Positions 12,757 to 26,830 are shown, counted from the stretch's first letter. The stretch: 64,000 nt of DNA from Sclerurus mexicanus (GCA_013396755.1 VWZF01006750.1:7731-71730), one strand, 5' to 3'. The notes: generated from the sequence alone by a model not told the origin. Made by a program: numbers and translations.

Positions 12757-15700
12757 ACCCCAGCATACTGATTATGTGAAGCTGAAAAATTATAAAAGAA
12801 AAATTGCCCTCTTGCACTAATTTTTGTATATTAATTACAGGTTATTCTTCATTTATGACCCTTAAAATCCATATTTCCTACTAGAGAACTAATAACAACG
12901 GATCAAACCTCTCTCTCTGGTCTGTAATAGATACAGCCCATGATGTAGATATTTGCTATAACCTTTGGAATCAGTGTTCTGTCAGTCTATAAATTTTCAT
13001 TTTCTTCTTATACTATTTGTTGAATGTAATTATGATTTAGTTGATGATCACAGCGTAATTGCACTTGATAGAGTGAGTGAATCCACTCTGTGTAACTTTA
13101 GGTAAAAGATCATCTATGTAGTGATGCCTGGTGATAAAGCCACTGATAATTTATTTTGCTTCAGGATCAGTATTGCAATTCAGTCATATCACAGTTGGTA
13201 TCCCTTTAAAACGGCTTCTAAATTGTTGGAGAAGCATCCTGTGTGATAGCTCTTGTATTCAATGAGTTCTTGGATGTTTCTGAAAGATTTATAGTGAAGT
13301 CCAAAGCATTTCAAGGCCAAGTATAGCAGTCTTGTCAGATGCAGCTTTACAGCCTAGTGACTTATAATGAGAGTAGAATGTAATTAGAAATTGTCCATGT
13401 CTTCACTGAGTACTGATGAAAACTGTGGCTCAAAGGTTAATTCAAATAATAATTAATATTGGTTTCTGTCAGAACAGGGTGGTAATGAAATCTTTGTCAT
13501 ACAATGACTTTGATTTTTAAGAAGTGGGTGCATAAGAAATAGAGACTACAGTTTACCTTCTCTGATTATATTCAGTTATCTTATAATCAGCCTGATGGCT
13601 TGATAAAGCATAATTTGAGGGCAATTTAAACATACTCAGAAATATTACAACCAACAGTGAAAATCATCTAATGTGTTGCATCTGTTTAAGGAGATAGATT
13701 TATAGCTAGATTGCTGTAGTAGATAGATTTACTACAAATGATCCTTAAAGACTGCATATGATTTTTGTTGTTGTTGTTGATAATAACTGATCAATACCAT
13801 GTGTTTGTGAAAAATCTTCTTAATAAGATTTGCTAGCATGAGAAATGTGGGATGTTACATTGATGTTTATTTAAATTGGACTAGTTTCAACGAAAGCGAT
13901 AGACCAGGTTTTGCTGGCAACCAAAACAAATTCTGTTCAGTTTCTTTTCCCGAGTTGAAATTTTCTATTGGAAAAAAATATGCTGTTAGTTTTGCTGAAG
14001 CCAAACCCATAATTTTTCAGTTGCCAGTAGTCAGTGAGATATTAGACCTGTTATTTTGAGAGGCATTTCATGAATACTTTGCTGTCTCCTGATTTTTCTT
14101 TATCTGCTCTGATCCTGTCCTTAAAATCTGCCTACCAAAAAGCTCCTCCAGAAAATTACAGCTGTAGCTTGTGTTTATGGATCAACATAGTTCTGTGTAA
14201 CATGCCTGTCCCACACCTTCTATTCAGTCTACTTGACTTAAATGTTACTGCACTGCATACCACAATTTTAAATTTGCTGTAATTTTAAGGCTGTTTCCCC
14301 TACTGCCAAAAAGGAAATCAAAATGCCTCTAAATTAGATCTGACAAAGATCAGGTATTTTCATTCTTATGTGTTCTTACTGATTTTTTCCCACCCCCCCC
14401 CATTCATCTGGATAATGTTTTGCATACAAACAGCTTCAGTTCTTGGATAGCGGAGTCCATAGCAAGACTGTACTGTACTGTATGGGAGTGGTGACACCCA
14501 ATGGGGAATGAGTTACATGGTGGGGTGGGAGCTGAGAAAAGGGGTGTGCGTGTGTGTGTTTGAGGGGTGTTTTAAAACTGCTGAGATGAGAGATAATGAA
14601 GCATTATGTTGGTTTCTCAGAGCTGTTCCTGTTCTTTCTTTGTGTATTGTCTCAAAAGTTGGGATGAGAGAGTTCTGTGCTGTGCTGAAATATCTACTAG
14701 ATGAGGTGGAAAAGAACCCCCTAGATTTTAATGGTAGCACTGGGGAAAAGCTCACTGTTCAAATCAGATGCTTACGTTTTCCCTCTCTTATTTTAAGCAA
14801 AGAAATACTGGCTCGGGAACTGAACTGCACTTAAGAGCCTTACTGAGATGTCTGAAACTTTGAAAGCTCTAGTGAACAAACTTGACCAGGAAATAGAGAC
14901 TTTTTATCTAAAATAATCTCCATACAAGTTTTCAAAGACTAACAAAGGAAAATCTGAGGGATGGCTGAAACCTTTCTTAGTCAATTAAGGTTGCATGTTT
15001 ATACTTAATGATTTGGTTCTTTAAGAGAATTATTGCCTGTAGAGTTGATCCAGCATCTGTAGAAGGTCTGATACAGTGGTAGAAGAAAACAAATCTTTCT
15101 AAAATTGAAATACTGTGAGATTCACTGAAATGTAAGCTCCTAATAAAAAGATGCTCCACTTGTAGCAAGACCTAAACGTGCTGGGATTTATGCTGGTACT
15201 CAAAGGTGCCAAACACAAATGTGAATAGATAAAAATCTAAAGGGAGGTGCTTTGTTGGACATTCTTAAAACACTTTTTTTGTTTGGAGGAATATATAGAA
15301 ACATTCTGAACCTCACATTATGTCATTCTGCCAGTCCTTTTCCATGACAGAAACCCATGCTGATGCAGAGGTATCGATTGAGACCATCCTTACTTAACTA
15401 GAGATGCATGCATTGGTGTAAATATGCCATCCCCAAACAGCAAAGAGACTTACATGGTGGGGAGGGGGGGGAAGGGAATAGGAGGATGGTCATTTCAGTT
15501 CATCTTTTAATAGTGGAAGTGGCAAAATTGCTGGGGTTAGGTCTGTTAGTTTAAATGTGTTGTAGGCTGTCCTGTGGTTTGCTTTCTTCAACCACTCAAA
15601 ATTCTTTGGGAAGGGACTCTTCCAGAGGACTGTATCTGTGCTGTGGAATAAACAGTTGCCGTGTGAAACTGATGTGAGCCTTAGTTTTACTCTGCCTCCA

Positions 15701-17100
15701 CTAAAATACACTTTTACGGTAGTTTGTGCAGGATCAGCATAGAGGAGTACAAAGAGGGAGCTTTTCAGTACAAAGGCTGCCTGTTTGGCCTGCCCAAACC
15801 ACCGTGAATGTGTTTAAAGGGGACTTTTATTACCATGGAAACTCTCAGACAGGAAGGAATTTGTCCTGCCATATCTAGAAAATAGTCTGTAATGATCAGC
15901 TCTTGGAACAAAAGTGTTTCGAATAGTGGGATATATTTAAAAATTCTTCTGGTGAATATCTTAAAAAAAAAAAAAGAATGTGTAAAACCGAGTCTTATGC
16001 TAATGGACTTTTGGTATGGACATTTTGGGAAGACTGCAAACAAGTACAATGTGAGCACGGAAAGTGTACTGAGAAATCTAAGGAAGTTTTACCTCTCTAG
16101 GTCCAGAAGGCTTCCTAGGTGTTGAATGGATGTTGATGAAATGTTCTCCCTTTAAGTAGCATGTTTATCCATCACAATCATTCATTGAGGAACTGTGAGT
16201 GTGCTTGGCTTGAACTGCTGGAGGCAGTCCTCTGAGCACCATGGATTAATTGCTTTTGGAATGTCTCAACTAAAACCTGTTCTTTGACTCTCTTGACAAA
16301 TATCCTTAGTATTCACAAATGGCCTTTATTTTCCTAAATCATGCTGAGATATAACATTTCTTGTCTAAAAGAAATTCTAACGCCAGCTCCCATAGTATTT
16401 GCACGTCTTTCGCTGGAGTTGTACACTGGTATGAAATAGCTCTAGGTCAGCAATCTTCCAGCCAGCAGGAGTAGCTAGCGGGAACTGCAAGATTTTCCAT
16501 GCTTTGTGTGGTGTTTGGTGTTGATTTGATTGCATGTTTGTTCAGTTGGATGAAAAATATTTTTTCCCCTTATTTGACCAAATTAGAATTCATAAATTTT
16601 TTTTCTCTTCAAGTCATACCAGCAGACAGTGGTTTCTCGTATTCTTTCTGTAGAGCAAATGCCTGGCTTATTTTACTGCTGTGCTTTTCAGGTTAAGCTG
16701 TTGAACCACCTGCTTGTGGCCTGAAGGCAGTTCGAATGAATGGTATAGTAATAAGCTGATCCAATGGGTTGTGATGCTTGAAATCAGCCGTACCACTCTT
16801 GCTTCTTTCCTTGTGCTGTCATTGCTGTTCAGCTATCCCTGTGGTGACTATCTTCTGATGGCAACTGATGGGTAGATCAGCTTACCTCTGGTGTCAGACT
16901 CTACCTGAATATTTTCTTGAGGTATTTGGGATTATAGTAGAACAAAAGCATCATGTTTGGGGTTAGAAACAGGCATAACTAAGGAGGAAGAATTGTCATA
17001 AAAACTTTCTGCTGTCCTGTCAATTTTGCATTTGCTCACAGCTGCTGAAAATCAATGTTCAAAGTCTAATTCTATGTGGCAGGTCAGATAAAGAACAGTT

Positions 17101-17132
17101 TTATATATATATACACACACACACATACATAT
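17101..17132. repeat. Compound (TA)n(CA)n microsatellite
   Basis: About six TA units are followed by about six CA units and then interrupted CATACATATA. Such a compound array is likely to vary in length between individuals. Confidence 0.9.
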
Positions 17133-20100
17133 AAAATGGAGTATTTCTGTGTGCCTTTTACAAGCTTTGACTGACCTTGTTTGCGTTATCTGGGTTAACG
17201 CTGTAATCTGCTGCTCTCATATGAGGACTTCCGTCTTACACGCTGATCAGTTTAGTTTCTTGTCTCCTGACTTGAGGAGCCAAAAGGATTGCAGGAGGTA
17301 GTTCCAACCAGGATTAAAAGAAACAAATAAACAAGAAAAAAACCACCTTACTATTTTTGTTTATTATAAATTCCTTTCTTGATGGCTCACTTTCCCTCAT
17401 AGGGCTTGGTCTGTTTCCCTCATCTGGGAACTGGGGGTACGCCGCTGTCCAAACTGTGTCAGAGGATGGGCATCTTAATCATGGACAGTCATTTGTCTTT
17501 CCAAAAGTATAGAAACCCCTGTTAGATGTATTTCCCTAATACTTAACTAAATTGAGAAAGGAAATACTGGTGACATCATGTATGACTGAATATGGTTATT
17601 TACTGTGCAGGTGTTGTAAGGCTGTGAATCTAAACTGTAGTGGAATAGTTGTACCATATGGCAAGTTTTTTTCTTCAATTCTTATTCTTCCTCATTTACC
17701 ATGTTTGAGTTTTTTCTCTTTGAAAATATATCTCTGTGCCACTTTGGTTCTGCAATACCTCTTATTTAAAAAAAGAAGGAAAAGAAGTCCCTCAAACCTT
17801 CACAGATTTTGATATTAATTCATTCACTATTTGCTTACTCATTTCTCCAGTATGCATATATAGTGTTGTTTCCTTCCTCACCATTCCAGTTCCAGGCCTT
17901 CTCCAGCTGGCAGTTCTTCATCTGCTGTACTTTACATGAAGGAGGGAAATGCCCAGCTTGCTCTTTTCCACTATCTCCCACTCCCCTGAGGGGCTCACAC
18001 CCAGTGCTTGCAGGTCTCTGTCCTATGGCTCAGTGTTGCTCTCCTGATGGGAAGTCTGGGAAGCACTAAATCATCTGGCCACATACTGTTTCCTTAAACT
18101 TTCTCTCCAGCAGATCCGGGGGCTGAGTTTGCAGTACAGCATGATGGCTGCATGCAGCTTTAAAGCTTGGAGTAGGGATGGGCTTTCTGCCCCCACCCCA
18201 CCCCCTCGTCCACGCAGACATTTCCCTGTTCTCCAGCTGCTCTGGTTTCCATCTGTTACAGGGCCTTCTGGTGCGACTGTTTCCTCATCTGCTGAGCTGA
18301 GTAAAATGTTGAAGGACCAGACACTGTGCTGACCCGGGGAATTAAGGGGTTGTGGTTTTGGAGAAAATGGGTTGCATGCTTATTTTCGTTTTCTCTCAGA
18401 AACTTGGCATGCAACACATGCACATCTAATATCTTGAGAAACTTCGCTAGGTGCATTTTCATTTCTTTGCAGCAAATGAGTTTACTCATCTTAGTTGAAT
18501 ATGCGATGCTGTAGGCCTGTCCTGTGTGGCCGCTGCCCCCTGCCTTGGGAGGAGCACTGTGCTTCGGTCTGTGGTGGACTCTGAAACATACAGTGATGCT
18601 AAATGTTAACATGATGCAGCAGACAGACAGATAAATAGCTGAAGACTTATTTGTGAAGACAAAAATATGCAACTAGTGAGAAATAGCAGGGAGCCAAGGA
18701 AGGTGTTAAGAAACCTTGGAGTGGCCATCACTCTCTTGGCCCAGGAGATAGGGAACTTTACCCCACAAGGTGTTTTTGCTTTTGGCAGGCAGATGCCTGC
18801 TGCCCATCTTCAGACTGCTATTTTAGGCTGCTCCTGTCTTTAGCACTTCTTCCATCGTGCAGTTGCTTAGATTATCCCTTTCACAGATCGCTGAGCTGTT
18901 GCTCTCTCTTGAGTGAATCTGGTGAGTTAGCTACAGCAGCAACAGTGGCAATGCAGGCCTGCAATTGAGAAGTATTTCAGTAAAGCAAAACAGGCAAACA
19001 ACAAAATTTCCATTTTATAAGTGAAGAATTGTGACCGCTTTTGACTTGCTGGTACACAGAAACCCTGCAAAACTTTGTTAATTTTCCCTGCCAAAATATA
19101 TAAAATTGTCAGAGTGCGATCCCTTGCTAAGTCAAGTTGTCCCAGTGAGTGAGCGTAGCTTCCCTTTTTCTGACTACTGCATCATCTTCTTTTTGGAAGT
19201 CGTCATTCTTGGCTTATAAAACCTGTTTAGACACCATCAAATTGGTTTGGATTTCAAAATTATATGTGTAAATGAGAAATGTACCTAGCACCCACTTTAG
19301 TAATTGAACAAAGCTTTTATATCAAGAATCTGACTAGTACTCAGTGTGTGGGAGAAGTGTGCTCTGACAACTTGGGCTGTTTTTTGAGGACTTCTGTGAT
19401 CTCACTGAAGGGTTTTAATTTTAATTCATTGCTAGTGTTATGGTTATGTTTTGATGATAGTCACTTAGGAGATGGGTGTTAGGCAACCAGTTGGAAATTA
19501 CTGTAAAGTGATTTTTTTTTAAAGTGGTTCATACATTCAACTTGAAATCCCAGAGCACATTAAGAGTGCTAATTCTCGTTCTCTTGAAAGCAAAGTTTCT
19601 ATGTATTTCTCAAATTAGCCCCCCTCTGCCCCCCACATCCCAGATAATACGGTATATGTAACTTAACCACTGATTTCTAACTGAGGATCATGCATTTATT
19701 AGCTTGATGTTGGCAGAAACTGGTAATGGAGGAACAAAATATAAAGTTGCTGATAGGAGCAATTGTTTGCCTTTTGGGATGATAGATGTATTATGTTATC
19801 AGAGGTGTAATATACTTCTGGATGATTTTCTATGCAAGTGCAGCTGCCACACGTTGTTCGTGCAGAGTGAGAAGCTTCATGCCCATGAGATGTGTTGCCT
19901 TCTTGCAAAACGTGGAGTGAATAAAACAGTGACCAAGAAGGAGAGGATTTGGTGAGACCAGAATTGTTTTTATTGATGGGTAGCATTTGCATGACTCAGT
20001 CTCTCATTTGTGATCAGTCATGAGCAACTACCATGTTCATAGTTTGGGAGTTCACCTGAACAATAAAGTGAATATGGAGAAGTCAGGGAAGAGGCCCTGC

Positions 20101-22416
20101 AATGTTTTGGAAAAAAAGCTTCCCTATCCCTTGTTCAGCACTTGGAGCATTACCAGGAAAGTTACAAGACCAGGGTCAAGGGAAATCCAGCTGTGATTTC
20201 TGAAGTTTGGGAACAACAAATAGTGGAGTGAATGTCTACTGATGGTTTAAGTAGTTATTAGGTATGATAGTCTGTCTAGCTACAAGGCACTCAGACTAAG
20301 TAGCTACAATGTGATGCAGCAGAAATAGGAAATTAATTTAAATGGATGAATTAGTAGTACCTGGGTTTGAATTCATGCAGGTGCCTAGGTCAGAAGTAGG
20401 GGAAAAACTGTCTGGATGGTCTCTGGCTCCAGGAAAATGTGAAATTTGTGGTAATCACTGAAATCGTCAATCTAGTTCTTAAAACTGTAAAAAGATTTCA
20501 GGGGTGTCCTGTTGCACTGTCTGATTGGTGTGAGTTAACTTAAAAGGTGTATTTCTTTTCTGGGTAAGGTGGACACCTCTTTTCTAAGAAAGTATAAATG
20601 AGTGGACTATATTGCCATTATACGCTTGAAATAGAGGCACTCCATAGATTTCTATCTTGTAGATGTTCCTTGTATCGCTGCTTTGTTGATGTATACTTCC
20701 TCCTTGCCGCTCAAATGAAACTCTGGCTTAAACTTGTTTTGGTTGGCTTCAGCTCTGGAGAAAAAGACCTTTTTAATACTGATCTGGACCTTAGCTGTAA
20801 ATCCACTCCAGCTTTAATGCTGTTACCTCACTCAGTCTTTTTAGAAGATATGAGAGGTAGCTCAGTTTTTCCTTTGTTGTGAAGAAGACACAGGGCATGG
20901 GTGTGAGACATGAAAAATTTAACTGTTGATCCTCAGGTAAAGTAGTATGTCATGGCCATAGCAATAATATGAAATTCTCAGAATATCAACAAGGGCTATT
21001 TGCGGACCACGCTGATACCAGGGAGCTGACTCTTTTGGTTTAAATGAACTAAATTGAATTACATGTTTATTGCAGACAGAAAAAAAATGATTTAGCATGT
21101 TTCTTCATAGAGCATCTTGATGTTGTGAAAAATGTAATAGTGCCTCCTGTATGCAATGCTGCTTAAAATCCTGAGATCCCTGAAGAATAGGGGGATTTTT
21201 ACTTTTAAGCACACAGATGTTCAACTACTTTTGTTTGGATTGTCTTGGTGGTTTCTCTTTTTATTTAATGCTTTGGTTACTATTTACTAAAGAGATTATA
21301 GATACATAGTAATTCTTGTCTCATGGTATCTTCCATTCATTCTAAAAATATATATTTTATATGGAAGTGTCAGGAAGAGTTACTTTATAAGTAGAAGAGT
21401 TAATTTATACAGTAGCCACAGATCCAACACAAATTCAGTCTTCCTCAGTGGGGAAAAAAAAAAAAAGACATACAAAAAAAGATCTTAATTTGAAATAAAT
21501 ATTTCTAGTTTTTGGCAGCAACACCTTTTGATTATGACATGCAGCCTGTGCTGTAACCCAGTGTTGGTGTGAGAGGCATGGCTGACTAGTGAGGAGGGCA
21601 TTTGAAAGGGAAGGTGGCAGCTGGCTTACCTGGATGCTCAGAAGCAGGCTGGAACTCCTGACAATCCCGAGGAGCAAATCCGGTTGACAGCTGTTGCTAT
21701 TGCCACTGCCTTGCCGACATCTCTCCATTAAGCTGGTTCCAGCATCTTTCGCTTCACTCTTCATTTTTGGTTCTTGAGTAACTTACAGAGCTGTACAGAA
21801 TGTGTAGGGTGCTGTGGAGATATGATAGGTGCATTACGCTGAGGGGGAGACCTGGATTTGAGGGACATCCAGACAAAAGAGCCTCCTTAACAGTTTATAT
21901 AAGGAGCAAGTGGTAGAAAGTCAGTGTATTAAATTAAGTCTGTGTATTTCTGAGTTGTAAGCACTGAAGTTTCTCAAATAAAATTTTTTTTCCCCCAAAC
22001 AACTCATTCCGGCCCAAGCGTGGCACACTGGCATATAGTGTCCAGGAGGGCCTGATTCTGATGACTGGCTGTTACTGTGATGTTTCATTGCTTGCTTTGC
22101 TTTGAAGCTGCAGTCTCAGATGAGGACATAACATGTACTTCTCCTAGGTGATCTTCTCTCTTGCTTCTATTTCAAGACTAAACTTAGGGGTAACTGTTGC
22201 CTGAAAACACAGGAAAGGAAGAATCATGCTCTTACGCATTTCAGATTTTTGGATGATACTTTGTGACCAGATAGAGTAATTTAAAAGGTACTATGAAACA
22301 CTGGACAGGAAAGCTAACTGTGGAGTTATTATGGTGACAGCAGGTAGTTCATCTTCCTTTTAAAGTGATTCTATGTACTTTTACTTTCATAACTAGTTTT
22401 ATGTAGTGTATATAAT

Positions 22417-22434
22417 GGGGGGGGGGGGGGGGGN
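22417..22434. other. 17-base G run followed by one undetermined base
   Basis: A homopolymer of 17 G ends in a single N. This is most simply a sequencing or assembly failure at a G tract, so the true run length and any missing bases are unknown. A G run this long can form a quadruplex, which often stops polymerases. Confidence 0.95.
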
Positions 22435-23300
22435 TTACTGCTTTGCAAGCATCATTAATTAAACAGTTACCTGAGTCTCAGCTGTAGGTCCAAATAATAA
22501 TTGCTAATACAGCATAAGTATTTAATCTGCTGCTAATTCCTGTGACTTCTAAATCAATTGATCTCTAGCAGAGCCTCATCCATGCTTTTTCCTCTGCTAT
22601 GCACGGTATTGTTTGGTTCAGGTGATCTAAGTCTATGCTCTAAAAATGCCATTTCCTATATGCTTAAGTAAAACATAGTGTAGTCTTCCAGTCTTTTGTT
22701 GGGTATTTTGTTCTGAATGATGCTTTTTTTTGTAGAAGTAAATTTGGAAATGTTGTTTAGCACTGGAAATTCAGAGTTCTTTGTACCTGTTCTGATTTTT
22801 CCTCTCTATAGTTGGTAAGCAAAGGAATACATTTTTAGCTGTTTATATTTTTCATCTTTGACTTGCTGGTTTTTGATCCTTGATAGTATAAAGATTTTGC
22901 TAGTAGTATTTCTGCATTGCACTGTAGCATAGATAACACACTGACTGTTGTAGGTGTTGTTCTGAGAACCAGACTCTCAATAGTAAGTGAAATAGCTCTT
23001 TGCTGGTTACACAAATCTGTATGGCAGCAGTCCATATAGTACTTAAGAGTCCTCTGTTCTGTCATTCTGGGATCTTTGCCTCTCGAGTGTTTTGCTTGGG
23101 TTTTTTTTAAGGAGCCATTTTATTGGTCAGACTTTAACTTTTTCAGGTATTTACAAACACAAAAGGAAGAAATTGTTAGTCCAATAAAGTTTGCAATAAG
23201 ACTTCCAAAGTTCTCAAAATAAGCCTCCCTGTTTCTTATGCTTGTAAAATAGTACTCTAATCTTTCAGGCAGCCCACCCACTCCTTTAATTGTCTTGGTT

Positions 23301-23372
23301 TTCCTACTCAAAAAACCAACCAACCGAAAACCTACAACAAAAATGACAACAAGAAAAAAACCCCAACTCTCC
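23301..23372. repeat. A/C-rich low-complexity tract
   Basis: CCAACCAACC and ACAACAAAAA-type units occupy about 70 bases, and a T/G-rich stretch follows at about 23415-23525. The two are loosely complementary and could fold back in RNA. Confidence 0.7.
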
Positions 23373-24531
23373 ACACTAAATTTTAACCTCACAGTTTTCT
23401 ACTGAGTAGAAATAAATTTTTGGGTTTGTTGAGGAGAGGGCAGTGTGGAAATGGGTGTTTTTGTTTCTTTTGGTTTGGAATGAGTTTGGTTGGCTGTTTT
23501 TTGGGGGGAGTTTAGTTGTTATTTATTTCAATTTAAAAGGGCTTGAAAACTTCTAATTCTCTGTAGATGCTGCAGCAAGATTCATAAGCTTGAAAGTTAA
23601 ATTTAAATAGAATATAAATCATAAGGAACGCTGAAGATAGTGCTTCCTATTATAAAATTAAGTTTAACTCTACTTTCTGAGTGAAAGTGGAGCTACCTAC
23701 CATGAAGTGGAACTGATTTCCACGTTCATTTTAAAATGAGTAAAAGTTCCCTTTCACATCTAATCTGTGAATGCAGTGCTGCTCTTGTATGTTCATCATC
23801 TATCTCCCTGCAAAGCTTGTGGGGAAGTGAAGGTAGCTCAAGAACTTTGCTGTTGGGTGTAAAAGATTTTGTGGTTAGATGAATGTCAGCTGCTCCTATT
23901 GCTTGCAGTAGTTTGAATGACTGGCTCTGGGTACTGGATCAGTTGTTTGCAAGTCAAAGTTAATTACTTACAAGTTCTTCAAAATCTTAATGAGAAGGCG
24001 AGTGAGATTGCATAGTTTTAGGACTTCAGATGACAAGTTTTTCCCCGGAAGGCTCTATTTGAACATAACTACACTGGAGTCATCTTAGAAGTGCACATCA
24101 ATGAGGAAACACACTTGTAAACATCCCTGTTTTCTTCATTGCATGAGGTCCATTAAAGTTTTGCACAAGAAAATTTGTTTTTCTTCCCTTTGAACCTGCT
24201 CTGCTTTTATAGAGGGAAGACATTCAGCACAGTCCTACCTGGAAAGAAAGGCCATGTTGCACATGAAGCCTGATAAGGGTTGCACTCATCTGACAGTCCC
24301 CATTTCAATGTATAACTTCTGGCACTATTGTTTATGCTGTCTAGGCACCCTTTTTCCATGTCTAAGTGAACTTGAACGGAGCAGTTTGTTTACGCTTAAA
24401 TATCTTAGTTTTATACAATGGAAGCTGTTGAGAGCTCCACACTGTTTTTCCTTGGCATTCTCCATTGCAGAGAACAGCCTGGTATAGTTGTTTATGTTGT
24501 GGTCTGATCACTGTGACCCCGGCATTACACT

Positions 24532-24600
24532 GAAAAAAGAAAACCAAACCAAAAAACAACAACAACAAAAAAAAAACCAAAAAAACCCCCAAAAAATCAG
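24532..24600. repeat. A/C-rich low-complexity tract
   Basis: Runs of A are separated by CC or C, including AACAACAACAA. No element boundary is recognised. Confidence 0.85.
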
Positions 24601-25103
24601 ACTTTATTTGTACATGCAAGAGCTTGCTTCCATTACACTGACCAAGAATAAACCACCTTTTTTGGCATATCCTTCTTCAAAAAACCAATAGAATGTTCAA
24701 TGTTCATGTGCTAATTCTGTTAAAACAAACAAACCAACCTCTCAAATTTCAATAGTCCAATAAACAGCAGTTGTGAAAGATCTTTTGGGTATCTGCCTTG
24801 TATCTCAGCTGTCCCCCATATCCTGTGGGACATTACTGTACCCACTCAATGGCCCAGGCACTTAAATGAAGGTTTCTGAAATCTCTACTCCATGTACTGC
24901 ATTGTGTCCTGCAGTGTACTGTCTTTCTTCAACACCCTCCTTGCCCAATCATTTTTCTTTATGGTTGATTTTAGGTTAGTGAAATAATTTAACACTTCTT
25001 TTAAATTGTGTATAGTGTAAGATAAAATAGATAATTAGTTTGGTACTACAGGTCTCTTTTTGTAACAAAGTTACAATTTGTAAAATCCAATAGATCTTGT
25101 CTG

Positions 25104-25160
25104 GGGTTTGGGATGATCTTTAAGGTCGCTTCCAACCTAAGCCATTCTGTGTGTGATTTC
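25104..25160 (+). mobile_element. CR1 LINE 3' tail fragment
   Basis: The block reads GGGATGATCTTTAAGGTCGC followed by TTCCAACCTAAGCCATTCTG, the terminal motif of avian CR1. Only the last 60 bases or so are left. It sits about 700 bases upstream of the CpG island. Confidence 0.85.
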
Positions 25161-25844
25161 ATTTAAAATATTGTACGAAACACTAAAGTTATTTTTTTTC
25201 TGAAAAAGATAATTTCTAATCCTTTCCTGGTGTAATATGTAATAATTTTTTTCTTTGCTGAAAGCTTCACGATGGTGTGCTTAATTGTATGGGGCAAAAA
25301 TAATCACCAGTACTGGGAGCGAGGGCTTAAGTTCAGCTGTAGGATGATTCATCTTGCCACATGGTAAAGAGTGTTAAGGCAGCCACTACCATTTTGTTCC
25401 GCAGTCCTGAAGTGTGTTCTCTTTAGTCTTGTGAAAACTCTGGCTTTTCGCTTTGGATGCATAAGGTGTATTTATCTTCACAGAAATGAGTGTGGATATG
25501 TGGTTCCTGTAAAAGCACAGACTGTGATCTACCAGTATTTATGAAGAACACATGTACAGGAAAATGACTCTTAAGTACAAGTCATAAATTGAAATGATTA
25601 TAGAATATACGTGGACAAATATACCATGTGTGGTATTGGTAGACTGTAATTTCATCAAGTGGTTTTTCAGACTTCATAAACTATGAATGAAACATGATTG
25701 TATTGGCCTTGTAACAGGTAAAGTAAAATATAGGGTCTGGCTACTTTAAAGCGCTCATAATTCTATTGCTGGAAATAGCCTTTTGGGATACGATTAAGTC
25801 TTAAAACCTGCCCGTGATTAAAAAAATACATTTCGGCGAAAATC

Positions 25845-26830
25845 ACACGTTCAGAAACTCTGGGAAACATTCGAGTCTCCACCTCGTGAATTTTTACAGT
25901 TCCCCGCTCTCTGGGTGTAAACACCGTGAGCTGCTTTCAGCGAAGGGGAGCGGGCAAGGCCTCGTGTTCCTTGGCGCTTCGTCACCCCTCGGCTTGTTTT
26001 GTTGTTTACAGCGGGTTTTTTCCGGCTTTTGCGGGTCGGGCTTTGTTTGCCGGAGGGGCCCGGGCCCTGCCCTGCCCTGCCCGGCCTGCGCAAACCCTCC
26101 CGCTCGCCTCCGCGACCTCTGCCCTGCTGTATCCTGTGACACTCAGGCTGTCTTTGTGCTCAAGTTTATCCGTGATGGATACGTTTCCCTCCCAATCGCA
26201 TATGCCGGGAGCCCGGCTGAGCGGGCAGATAAATTATTTTCAGCTGCGGGAGGAGGGGGGGGCCCCTCCACGCCCCACCAGCCGGACGGGCCGCGGCCTC
26301 CCCCCTCCCCCGGGAATATGCAAGGGGATGACTCCCGGCCTCTCAGATCCTTTTTAAATGCAAAAGAATGTAGGAAATTGCCAGATCAGTTGGTTAATCA
26401 GTGACAACTGCAGTAGGTGCACAAAAAGCCCGGCCCTTCAGCAGGAGCCGTGGGTTGCGCGGGGTGTGTTCTCAGCGCCCCAGCGGGGTCTCCGCTGGCC
26501 CCACCTCTTGAATCCCCGGGCCGGGTTAGTGTCAGCTTCAGAAGGGAATGTAATTGCGGGGAGATCTCTGGGTGACTGATGGCGACAGTATAAGTCTTGT
26601 GCCTGACACCACCTCCCTCCCCGCCGGCCCTGCCGGGGCTTTGTGCTCGCCTGGCCGTCCCTGTGCTCGGCCACATGTCCCCAGCCCACCCAAACCCACC
26701 GAAACAAGGCAGCCCTGTAGCCCTTACAGTTTTTTCGTATCATCTTTTTTTTTTTTTTCTCCTGGCTACACAGCTGCCTTGTCATTTAAGGGGTCACCTT
26801 AGGCATGTTACCGCTCCCCTTTATACGGAG
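25845..26830. promoter_or_regulatory. CpG island, candidate promoter
   Basis: This is the only CpG-rich block in the window: roughly 60 CpGs in about 1 kb by eye, against near depletion on both sides. It has forkhead-type sites in opposite orientations (GTAAACA at 25917-25923 and TGTTTAC at 26003-26009). It also has a CCAAT box at 26192-26196, an E-box CAGCTG at 26241-26246 and an SP/KLF-type CCACGCCCC at 26268-26276. Two octamer-like ATGCAA sites lie at 26318 and 26358. It could be the CHD7 promoter with non-coding exon 1, an alternative internal promoter, or a promoter for an antisense RNA. A possible but weak donor, TTAG|GTAAAC, lies at 26932/26933. Direction and transcript are not shown by sequence. 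Confidence 0.65.

Larger units (their letters stand above)
7991..25103. other. Non-coding intron-like stretch
   Basis: Apart from the CR1 tail at 10.9 kb and the simple repeats listed, nothing is recognised. The segment is AT-rich and CpG-poor, with T runs on the + strand such as 9316-9332. The 138-codon minus frame at 18256-18672 is unrecognised and probably spurious. Confidence 0.6.

Noticed and set aside
18256..18672. 138-codon minus-strand frame
   Set aside because: No recognisable motif and no splice or promoter context.
25814..26404. 196-codon plus-strand frame and several overlapping frames in the CpG island
   Set aside because: High GC removes stop codons in all frames; composition is P, G and R rich with no domain. 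Better explained as island sequence.
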